Below the pieces are notes generated by a model that saw only the letters and a program-made list of their open reading frames with translations, did not search any database and was not told the DNA's origin. Both the position numbers and the translations under genes were made by a program. Below, in pieces: positions 1 to 5,582 of a stretch of DNA of 6,177 nt (position 1 is the stretch's first letter; every line of letters begins with the position of its first letter). Source of the stretch: Flemingiibacterium sp045534235 (GTDB lineage: Bacteria > Bacillota > Clostridia > Oscillospirales > CAG-272); the NCBI GenBank assembly GCA_045534235.1, contig JAZSJI010000205.1, positions 1-6,177 on the forward strand, read 5' to 3'.

Positions 1-2
1 CT

Positions 3-509
3 ATCGACATTGATACCGGTAAGGCTATCACTGTTTACGCTCCCGCTCCGAACCTCGAGCCCGGTATGGTTTACGAGTTCGACGCTAACGGCGTAATTCT
101 CGGTTACGAGGAGATGACCACCTCTAACGTAGATGACTACGACACCACCCTCGCAGCTATCGCACCTCTCAGCAACACTGACAAGTACGAAATGTTCGAC
201 GATCAGGATCTTGCTATCGACTGCCTCGTTGAGGAGAAGACCTACGACGTATCCGTTGCAGGCGGCACCATCTTTGACTACGACGAGTACGTAATCAAGG
301 CTGCTACCCTCGTTAACATCGGTGAGGACATCACTCTCGTACGCGGTGCAAATTCTACCGACCTCGAGTACGATGCACTTTCCTCCACCACTGCTTGGAA
401 TATGGTTGTTAACTTCTTCATCTATGACGAAGATAACAACGTTGAGTCTGACGTATTCACCGTTAAGATTTCCAACACCGAGCTTCTCTTCCTCGTTGCT
501 GCAAAGTAA
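3..509 (+). CDS. C-terminal part of a highly acidic, probably exported or surface protein (partial, 5' end outside window)
   Basis: The reading frame is open from base 3 to a TAA at 507-509, so at least 168 C-terminal residues are present and the start lies upstream; the ATG at 66 is internal. I do not recognise the family. The sequence has about 33 Asp/Glu against 7 Lys/Arg, many Tyr, Thr and Val, one Cys, and alternating beta-type stretches, as in repeat or beta-rich C-terminal domains of secreted clostridial proteins (inference). There is no LPXTG motif or C-terminal membrane anchor in the visible part, so any signal peptide or wall-binding (for example SLH) domain would lie upstream. Codons are strikingly C-ended (ctc, gac, aac, tac, acc), unlike the sbcD/sbcC genes, which use many ctt, gcg and ata codons. 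This suggests high expression. A strong terminator follows 31 nt after the stop, so it ends its transcription unit. Coding status is near certain; function is unknown. Confidence 0.85.
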   Translation: MDIDTGKAITVYAPAPNLEPGMVYEFDANGVILGYEEMTTSNVDDYDTTLAAIAPLSNTDKYEMFDDQDLAIDCLVEEKTYDVSVAGGTIFDYDEYVIKAATLVNIGEDITLVRGANSTDLEYDALSSTTAWNMVVNFFIYDEDNNVESDVFTVKISNTELLFLVAAK

Positions 510-540
510 TTAGGAAAATAACTGAATAAGTTATAAATCA

Positions 541-572
541 GAACCGTTCCCTTCGGGGAACGGTTCTTTTTT
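541..572 (+). terminator. Strong intrinsic terminator after the acidic protein gene
   Basis: An 11-bp perfect stem (541-551 with 556-566) closes on a TTCG tetraloop, the very stable C(UUCG)G type, and is followed directly by six T (567-572). It lies 31 nt after the stop at 509 and should insulate the next unit from a probably highly expressed gene. Confidence 0.97.
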
Positions 573-646
573 GCCTTTTCGCGCAGAGGAGGGCAAAGGG
601 GGCGAGCATTTTCAAAATTTGGCTACCCTATAATTCTACCAATACC

Positions 647-675
647 TTGCAATTTGCGTCGGTTTAAGGTATAAT
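647..675 (+). promoter_or_regulatory. Sigma-A-type promoter for the sbcD-sbcC unit
   Basis: TTGCAA at 647-652 and TATAAT at 670-675 are separated by exactly 17 bp, close to the housekeeping consensus. The predicted start of transcription is near 682, about 24 nt before the sbcD ATG, giving a short leader with room for the ribosome binding site. The -10 box lies in an 11-bp tandem repeat (667-688), so a second TATAAT follows at 681-686, but that copy has no -35 box at a proper distance. Confidence 0.8.
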
Positions 676-688
676 ATAGGTATAATAT
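667..688 (+). repeat. Perfect 11-bp tandem duplication containing the -10 box
   Basis: The unit AGGTATAATAT occurs twice head to tail (667-677 and 678-688), duplicating the -10 hexamer one helical turn downstream. The first copy is correctly placed behind a -35 box; the second overlaps the expected transcription start. It may arise from slippage or may affect start selection; the sequence alone does not decide. Confidence 0.9.
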
Positions 689-705
689 TTTGTTTGGAGT
701 TAGCT

Positions 706-1833
706 ATGATAAAAATACTGCACTGTGCCGACCTGCACCTTGACAGTCCGATGTCCGTGCTCGACGTAGCGAAGGCTGAAGCGCGCCGCCGCGATCTTCG
801 CGCCGCGCTCACGTCCTTGACGATGTTCATAAAATCGAATGCTGTTGATTTTCTGCTTATCGCGGGAGATCTTTTCGACGGCGAGTTCGTTTCACGCGAT
901 ACTGTTGCACTTCTTTGCCGCGAATTTGCGTCGATACCCGACTGTCGCGTTATAATCGCGCCCGGCAACCACGATCCGTATACTTTTTCGAGCCATTATC
1001 GTCTGACGGATTTCCCCGAAAACGTGTACGTTTTCGATAGCGAAGAGGTAAAAAGCTTCGATTTTCCCGAGAAGAATACGACCGTTTACGGTTGGGCGTT
1101 CACGTCGGACGCGCTTGAGGCGTGTCCGCTTGAGGGCTTTGAGGTAGCCTCGCGCGAGCGTATCAACCTGCTTGTTGCACACGGCGAGCTTGACGGCGGC
1201 GAGAGCAAATATTGCCCGATTCCGTCGAAAACACTCGCGGCGTGTGGCTTTGACTACGCGGCGCTCGGTCACGTGCATACGCACGGCGGTGTTCTTCCGC
1301 TCGGCGACGGATACGTCGCATACAGCGGCTGCCTCGAGGGGCGCGGATTTGACGAATGCGGCATAAAGGGTGCTGTGCTCGCCGTTGCGGGTAAGACGGA
1401 CAAGCTTGATTTCGCGGCAAAATTTGAGCGCTTTTGTAAGCGTTATTATGAGATCGCGAAATGCGACGTCAGCGGCTCCGCGTCAAACGCGGACGTGCTC
1501 ACAAAGCTTACGGCGTTTATAAAGGACGCGCACTTTGGCGATGACGTTGCTCTGCGCTTGCATCTTAGGGGCAGCGTGGCGAGCGATTTCAAGATGTCGA
1601 CAGCATTTCTCATAGAGCAGTTCCCGCAGCTTTACCGCTTCGAGATTGTCGACGAAACGGTGCCGCTTGCCGATAGTGACAGACTTTCAAACGATCCCAC
1701 GATCCGCGGCGCGTATTACCGCAGTCTTGAGCCGATGCTCGCGAGTGCTAACGCGTCCGAGCGCGAGATAGCGGCGATGGCACTTCGGTACGGTCTTGCG
1801 GCTCTCGCGGGCAACGATATAGCGGACGAGTGA
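706..1833 (+). CDS. sbcD: SbcD/Mre11-like DNA repair nuclease (YhaO type), calcineurin-like metallophosphoesterase
   Basis: This is predicted to be the nuclease subunit of an SbcCD/Mre11-Rad50-type complex, a Mn-dependent enzyme that trims and opens DNA ends and hairpins in the cytoplasm. The metallophosphoesterase motifs are all present: D9-x-H11 (ADLHLDS), G54-D55-L56-F57-D58, G87-N88-H89-D90, H159-G-E and G188-H189-V190-H191. These give the two-metal site and the catalytic His (H89). Residues about 1-240 form the phosphoesterase domain; the rest is the divergent capping and partner-binding region. At 375 aa it is slightly shorter than E. coli SbcD or B. subtilis YhaO (about 400). An in-frame TTG at 694 would lengthen it by 4 residues, but GGAG at 696-699 is placed to serve the ATG at 706 and the protein then begins MIKILHCADLHL, as expected. 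It is followed 8 nt later by the ATPase gene, its expected partner. Symbol by family; the YhaO subtype is my inference from the partner. Confidence 0.93.
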   Translation: MIKILHCADLHLDSPMSVLDVAKAEARRRDLRAALTSLTMFIKSNAVDFLLIAGDLFDGEFVSRDTVALLCREFASIPDCRVIIAPGNHDPYTFSSHYRLTDFPENVYVFDSEEVKSFDFPEKNTTVYGWAFTSDALEACPLEGFEVASRERINLLVAHGELDGGESKYCPIPSKTLAACGFDYAALGHVHTHGGVLPLGDGYVAYSGCLEGRGFDECGIKGAVLAVAGKTDKLDFAAKFERFCKRYYEIAKCDVSGSASNADVLTKLTAFIKDAHFGDDVALRLHLRGSVASDFKMSTAFLIEQFPQLYRFEIVDETVPLADSDRLSNDPTIRGAYYRSLEPMLASANASEREIAAMALRYGLAALAGNDIADE

Positions 1834-1837
1834 GGTG
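1832..1837 (+). promoter_or_regulatory. Ribosome binding site of the ATPase gene overlapping the sbcD stop codon
   Basis: GAGGTG (1832-1837) includes the last two bases of the sbcD TGA stop (1831-1833) and lies just before the ATG at 1842. Ribosomes ending on sbcD would sit on this site, so the two subunits are probably translationally coupled. The site also argues against a GTG start at 1830, which would overlap it. Confidence 0.8.
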
Positions 1838-1841
1838 CGAG

Positions 1842-4001
1842 ATGTATATAGAGAAGATACATATTGATACGTTCGGCAAGCTCTCTGACCGAGATTTTGT
1901 ATTTGAGCGCGGAGTTAATATAATAGAAGGCGAGAATGAGAGCGGAAAGTCGACGCTCGCGGCGTTTATCAAGTTTATTTTTTACGGTGTGCCATCGCGT
2001 GAGCGCGCGGGCGTGCTGTCGTGGCAGACGGGTGGTGCGGCAGGAAGCATAACCTTCTCTGATGGCGACAAGCGCTACCGTATCGAGCGTGCACTTCTCG
2101 GTAGTCGAGAGGCGGTGCAGCTTGTCGACGCTGACACGAATATGGTCGTGCGAGGCGCGCTTGACGGTACTACTCCGGGCGAGCTTTTCTTTGGCGTGGG
2201 AGCTGATATGTTCACGGCGACGGCGTTCGTGTCACAGCTCGGTAAAACGTCGCCGAGCGGTGCGAAGGTCAGTGACGGAATAGAGAATATACTGTTCTCG
2301 GCGGACGAGAGCGTGAATACGCAGAAGGCGATCTCGAAGCTTGATGCGATGCGAGTATCCCTGCTTCACAAAAACGAGAAGGGGGGCCGTCTTTTTGAGC
2401 TTGACGCGGAGTGCGCGGAAACAGAGGTGCGCCTTGACGAGTCAAGACGCGGACACGACGACATACTCGCCAAGGAGGCGCAGCTTGCCGATATAAGAGA
2501 AAAGTATGCCGCCGCGAGTGAAAAAGCGGAGGATATTTCCACTCGCATCGAGCAGTTTGAGGCAAGGCGAGTTTCGGAGCTTTTTTCGCGCTCGCATAAG
2601 ATTGAGAATAAGCTTGAGGAGCTTCGCGCGCATATTGCGCGTGAAACGGGCGCGGACGTCGCGTCGATAAACAAGCTCGAGCATACTATAAGCAAAATAT
2701 CGCTTCTTGAAAAGGAAGCGAATGAGGCTGAAAAGCGCGAGGCGGAGCTACCGCCTATAACAGAAGACACCGAGCTTGACGAGTACGTTGCAAACGGCGG
2801 TATTACGACGTTGCTTTCCAAAATGGAACTTTCGGCAACACGCGCAAGGGCGTATACCGCGGTAGGTGCGGTGGCGCTTCTCATCGGATTAGCATTAATC
2901 TTTTTCGGCGTGCTTACGCTCGTTATCGGCAAGTCGCCTATGGTTGCACTTATAATTGGCGGTGCGGCGGTTCTGGCGATATCGGTGACACTTTTCGTGC
3001 TCGGTGCACGCTCGCGCGCTGATGCAAGGGCTATTGAGGATAAATACGATTTCGACGAGCTTGAGGGCAGACTTGCCGCTCGCAGTGAGGCGCTCGATGC
3101 GGCAAAGCTTGCCGCGCTTGCACACGCGACGGCGCGTCGCATTTACGAGGAAGCGTACGATGAAGCAAAGCGTACGTACGGCTGTGAATACGACGGGCTT
3201 GTGGCGATGCTCGACGAGCAGAAGCAAAAGCTTAAGTCGATCGAGCAGTTAAAGGCGGAGTACGACAAGTACGACACCGTGCTCGGCGAGATAAAGAGCC
3301 AGCTTGAGCCGTACGACGAAGCGCATACGCTTGAGACGATTGACGAGAGCGTGGACGTTTCGGATATAGACGCGGACAAGCTTCCGGAGCTTCGACGCGA
3401 GGTGGATTTTTCGGCTAAAATGGCGGCATCGCTTGAAAAGCATATAATTGAGCTTGAAAAAACGCTCGCAGGGCTTTATCCAACGGTTGAAGAGCCGACG
3501 GCTGTCGCTGATAAGCTTTCGGCGCTTAATGCAGAGCGCCAAACGCTTGCAAAGCGCTATGCGGCGTATAAGCTTGCACTCGAAAAGATGTCGGAGGCGA
3601 GTGATAGCTTGCGTGAGAGCATCTCTCCACGACTTGCAAAGGATACCGCGCTTCTGATGGGGCATATTACGGGCGGAAAGTACAAAGAGTTTGGCGTTGG
3701 AACACAGCTCGAGCTGTGCGTTGAAACCGAAAACGGCACGAAGGATATTGACGCGCTCAGCGCAGGAACGCAGGACGCGGCGTATCTGTGCCTTAGAATG
3801 GCGCTTATAACGCTTCTCTACCGCAAGACTACGCCTCCGGTCATTTATGATGAGGCATTTTCGCGCCAAGACGACGGCAGACTTTTAAATATGCTGAAAA
3901 TAGCGAGCATTCAGGGCGCGCAGAGCATAATATTTACCTCTAACTCGCGTGAGGCTGATACTATGCGTACGCTTGGCGACTTTAACCTTATAAAGATGTA
4001 A
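1842..4001 (+). CDS. SbcC/Rad50-like ATPase of YhaN type with a central two-helix membrane hairpin
   Basis: This is predicted to be the ATPase partner of the upstream nuclease. The N-terminus (MYIEKIHIDTFGKL) and Walker A G30-ENESGKST-38 are typical of YhaN-like (AAA_27) and SbcC proteins; Q132 in FVSQLG is the Q-loop. Coiled-coil-like, charged segments span about 170-330 and 390-570. Between them two hydrophobic stretches, about 341-362 and 367-388, are joined by a short KSPM turn. A membrane hairpin therefore takes the place of the CxxC zinc hook of classical SbcC/Rad50, and no CxxC exists anywhere in the protein. The C-terminal lobe has signature LSAGTQD (639-645) and Walker B VIYDE (D670, E671). 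The switch position, usually His, appears as N701 in FTSNSR. At 719 aa it is shorter than E. coli SbcC (1048) or B. subtilis YhaN (963), from shorter coils. The ATG at 1842 is preferred over GTG at 1830 because of the GAGGTG at 1832-1837. The nuclease-partner role is inferred from adjacency. Confidence 0.92.
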   Translation: MYIEKIHIDTFGKLSDRDFVFERGVNIIEGENESGKSTLAAFIKFIFYGVPSRERAGVLSWQTGGAAGSITFSDGDKRYRIERALLGSREAVQLVDADTNMVVRGALDGTTPGELFFGVGADMFTATAFVSQLGKTSPSGAKVSDGIENILFSADESVNTQKAISKLDAMRVSLLHKNEKGGRLFELDAECAETEVRLDESRRGHDDILAKEAQLADIREKYAAASEKAEDISTRIEQFEARRVSELFSRSHKIENKLEELRAHIARETGADVASINKLEHTISKISLLEKEANEAEKREAELPPITEDTELDEYVANGGITTLLSKMELSATRARAYTAVGAVALLIGLALIFFGVLTLVIGKSPMVALIIGGAAVLAISVTLFVLGARSRADARAIEDKYDFDELEGRLAARSEALDAAKLAALAHATARRIYEEAYDEAKRTYGCEYDGLVAMLDEQKQKLKSIEQLKAEYDKYDTVLGEIKSQLEPYDEAHTLETIDESVDVSDIDADKLPELRREVDFSAKMAASLEKHIIELEKTLAGLYPTVEEPTAVADKLSALNAERQTLAKRYAAYKLALEKMSEASDSLRESISPRLAKDTALLMGHITGGKYKEFGVGTQLELCVETENGTKDIDALSAGTQDAAYLCLRMALITLLYRKTTPPVIYDEAFSRQDDGRLLNMLKIASIQGAQSIIFTSNSREADTMRTLGDFNLIKM

Positions 4002-4041
4002 GAATAAGTGTGCGGCTGTATAATATCTTTCTATGATGGGA

Positions 4042-4076
4042 AATATAGTACCGTAAAATAACGGTACGGAGATATT
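4042..4076 (+). promoter_or_regulatory. RNA hairpin holding the ribosome binding site of the small membrane protein gene
   Basis: A perfect 7-bp stem (4048-4054 with 4061-4067, loop AAAATA) is extended by a second 5-bp helix (4042-4046 with 4072-4076). The GGAG Shine-Dalgarno sequence (4068-4071) lies unpaired in the asymmetric internal loop between them, and the start codon follows at once at 4077. There is no T run, so it is not an intrinsic terminator. The pairing is seen in the sequence; any effect on translation or transcript stability is inference. Confidence 0.55.
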
Positions 4077-4499
4077 ATGATGCAGAAGGCTTTTGAATAC
4101 GGAATTGTGTTTGCGCTCGGTTCGGTGGGATACGCTCTCGTCGAGCTCGTGTGGCGCGGTCGTACCCATTGGACTATGATGCTTACGGGTGGAACGTGCC
4201 TTGCACTTATCTATCTTACAGAGCGGCGATATGCCGGCGCACCGAGATGGAAACGGTGTGTAGTGGGCACAGAGGTGATAACCATTCTTGAGCTTGCGGT
4301 GGGATTCTTGGTTAACGTACTTCTCGGCTGGTCGGTCTGGGACTATTCACGGCTGCCGCTTAACCTATTTGGGCAGATATGTCCGCTCTACAGCGCGCTG
4401 TGGTTCTTACTGTGCCTTCCTGTCACACGCTTTTGCTCGTGGCTTGGACGGCTCATCGAGAATATTTCATCACCTGAAAAAGAACGCCTTTCGATGTAA
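4077..4499 (+). CDS. Small four-helix membrane protein of the PF06541 (putative ABC-transporter permease, CmpB-like) family
   Basis: This is a 140-residue integral membrane protein with four predicted helices, about 6-26, 33-48, 62-83 and 101-122, and a short charged tail. The block W88-D-Y-S-R-L-P-x-N-L-F-G-Q-I-C102 before the last helix, and GYALVE (18-23) in the first, match the Firmicute family annotated as putative ABC transporter permease (PF06541), recognised from memory. Despite that name, members are small, lack the usual permease motifs and have no established function that I know of; no ABC ATPase of transporter type is nearby. Two ATGs lie in tandem (4077 and 4080); GGAG at 4068-4071 is 5 or 8 nt away, so either may be used. 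The gene lies 75 nt after the ATPase gene without an intervening terminator and is probably co-transcribed with it. The last codons double as the left arm of the operon terminator. Confidence 0.85.
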   Translation: MMQKAFEYGIVFALGSVGYALVELVWRGRTHWTMMLTGGTCLALIYLTERRYAGAPRWKRCVVGTEVITILELAVGFLVNVLLGWSVWDYSRLPLNLFGQICPLYSALWFLLCLPVTRFCSWLGRLIENISSPEKERLSM

Positions 4500-4514
4500 T
4501 CGAAGGGCGTTTTT
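4484..4514 (+). terminator. Intrinsic terminator overlapping the stop codon of the membrane protein gene
   Basis: A 12-bp stem (4484-4495 with 4499-4510, one G-T wobble at 4489/4507) with the 3-nt loop GTA is followed by T4511-4514. The stop codon (4497-4499) lies in the loop and the first stem base, so a ribosome reaching the end of the gene covers the hairpin. An A-rich run before the stem (4477-4481) pairs partly with the T run. It should end the sbcD-sbcC-membrane protein transcript. Confidence 0.93.
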
Positions 4515-4536
4515 CTGTTTTTGCTCGGTGGGGTGG

Positions 4537-4564
4537 CTTTTTGGCGAAAAAGAACGCTTTTTTT
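4537..4564 (+). repeat. Nested CTTTTT/AAAAAG inverted repeats and a 12-bp direct repeat of the terminator arm
   Basis: CTTTTT (4537-4542), AAAAAG (4547-4552) and CTTTTT again (4557-4562) are spaced by GGCG and AACG, so the middle element can pair with either side. The string GAAAAAGAACGC at 4546-4557 also repeats the one at 4476-4487 just before and within the terminator. The second pairing ends in a T7 run (4558-4564). It may be a backup terminator, a decayed copy of the first, or low-complexity sequence. Confidence 0.5.
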
Positions 4565-4595
4565 ACGTTATATATGCTTTTTAGATGCAAACTAC

Positions 4596-4624
4596 TTGAT
4601 TTATTAACAAAAACGCGATATAAT
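4596..4624 (+). promoter_or_regulatory. Sigma-A-type promoter for the galU unit
   Basis: TTGATT (4596-4601) and TATAAT (4619-4624) are 17 bp apart. The predicted start is near 4631, giving a leader of about 55 nt before the galU ATG. The -10 region reads TATAATATAGTATAA, almost the same as the sbcD promoter's TATAATATAGGTATAA. The rest of the gap 4515-4685 is AT-rich and holds no gene that I can see. Confidence 0.82.
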
Positions 4625-4685
4625 ATAGTATAAGACTAAAAATTTCGAGAGAAAAAATACAGTATTTTACACGAGGTGCAAAATT

Positions 4686-5558
4686 ATGCAAAAAATCAAA
4701 AAAGCAGTAATTCCCGCCGCCGGCCTTGGTACGCGTATGCTTCCTATTTCGAAGGCTGTACCGAAGGAAATGCTTCCTTTAGTTGACCGTCCTGCAATAT
4801 CCGTTCTCGTTGAGGAGGCGGTAGCCGCAGGCGCAGAGGATATACTTATAATCACCGGCCGCGGCAAGGAAGCTATCGAGAATTACTTTGACTATAGCGT
4901 TGAGTACGAGAAAAAGTTTACCGACGCAGGTAAGCTTGACAAGGTTGAGGAGCTTCGCGGCGTTTGCACGTCCGCAAACGTGTATTTCCTTCGCCAGAAG
5001 GTGACCAGAGGTCTTGGTGACGCGGTGCTTAAGGCAAAGAACTTTATCGGCGACGAGTCCTTCTACATACTCTACGGTGACGACGTTATCATCTCTGAAA
5101 CCCCTGTTTGCACACAGCTTGCAAACGCATTTGAAAAGTACGGCAAGGCGGCTTGCGGCGTTAAGCCCGTTCCGATGGAGCTCGTTCGCAAATACAGCTC
5201 GCTTAAGGCAGACTGCAACGGTGACAACACCTATCACGTTACCGATATGATCGAAAAACCGGCACCCGGACAGGAATTTTCCAACCTTTCTATTCTCGGA
5301 CGTGTGCTTCTTACCCCCGATATTTTCGAGATACTCGAGAACACTCCTCTTGGCGCAGGCGGCGAGCTTCAGCTCACCGACGCTATGAAAACTCTCTCAC
5401 GCCGCGAAGGTATGACGGCGGTTGATTTCGAGGGCGAGCGCTTTGACTTTGGCTCGAAGCTCGGATTTTTGATGGCAAACGTCAAGACCGGCATAAATCA
5501 TCCCGAGGTTGGCGAGGACTTCAGAAAGTTCCTTATCGAATTTGCAAATTCGCTTTAA
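4686..5558 (+). CDS. galU: UTP--glucose-1-phosphate uridylyltransferase (UDP-glucose pyrophosphorylase)
   Basis: It makes UDP-glucose and pyrophosphate from UTP and glucose-1-phosphate in the cytoplasm, feeding cell-wall glycans, glycolipids and galactose use. The 290-residue length is normal for bacterial GalU. Nucleotide-binding loop GLGTRMLPISK (13-23) with catalytic-loop R17 and K23, PKEMLPLVDRP (26-36), acidic metal site YGDD (D132, D133), EKP (190-192) for sugar phosphate binding, the GAGGELQLTDA block and the FGSKLGF block near the C-terminus all fit GalU rather than RmlA or GlmU. Small departures: S22 where Thr is usual, D112 in GLGDAV where E. coli-type enzymes have His, and FGSKLGF for CGSKLGY. 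The start is clear: GAGGTG (4673-4678) is 7 nt before ATG, and no in-frame alternative fits as well. It is first in a unit with the deaminase gene, 24 nt downstream. No obvious truncation. Confidence 0.96.
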   Translation: MQKIKKAVIPAAGLGTRMLPISKAVPKEMLPLVDRPAISVLVEEAVAAGAEDILIITGRGKEAIENYFDYSVEYEKKFTDAGKLDKVEELRGVCTSANVYFLRQKVTRGLGDAVLKAKNFIGDESFYILYGDDVIISETPVCTQLANAFEKYGKAACGVKPVPMELVRKYSSLKADCNGDNTYHVTDMIEKPAPGQEFSNLSILGRVLLTPDIFEILENTPLGAGGELQLTDAMKTLSRREGMTAVDFEGERFDFGSKLGFLMANVKTGINHPEVGEDFRKFLIEFANSL

Positions 5559-5569
5559 AAATAATTTTT

Positions 5570-5575
5570 GAGGAG
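5570..5575 (+). promoter_or_regulatory. Ribosome binding site fixing the deaminase start
   Basis: GAGGAG lies 7 nt before the ATG at 5583. A longer in-frame reading from TTG at 5568 would put the start inside this site, so ATG 5583 is the better start. Confidence 0.85.
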
Positions 5576-5582
5576 TACACGT

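Noticed and set aside
629..634. TATAAT upstream of the sbcD promoter
   Set aside because: The nearest -35-like string (609-614) is only 14 bp away, and the 647-675 promoter is far better.
694..705. TTG start extending the sbcD-like protein by four residues
   Set aside because: The extension covers the GGAG that serves ATG 706, and the family N-terminus begins at that ATG.
510..705. Possible small RNA or riboswitch in the gap before sbcD
   Set aside because: Apart from the terminator and promoter, no conserved-looking fold or leader was seen; the predicted sbcD leader is only about 24 nt.
2381..2386. Run of six G in the ATPase gene as a phase-variation or frameshift site
   Set aside because: The frame is intact through it and it encodes the expected KGGRLFEL-type stretch of the family; six bases is a short tract.
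2366..3142. Long open frame on the minus strand (258 aa)
   Set aside because: It lies wholly inside the well-supported ATPase gene, its translation is a Ser/Ala-rich low-complexity sequence typical of antisense to GAG/GCG/GAC-rich coding, and no ribosome binding site or family resemblance was seen.
3249..3869. Long open frame on the minus strand (206 aa)
   Set aside because: It is a shadow of the ATPase C-terminal half, very rich in Arg, Lys and Leu, and covers the conserved signature and Walker B region of the real gene.
4019..4024. TATAAT before the small membrane protein gene as a separate promoter
   Set aside because: No hexamer resembling TTGACA lies 15-19 bp upstream and there is no TGn extension, so it is probably chance or at best weak.
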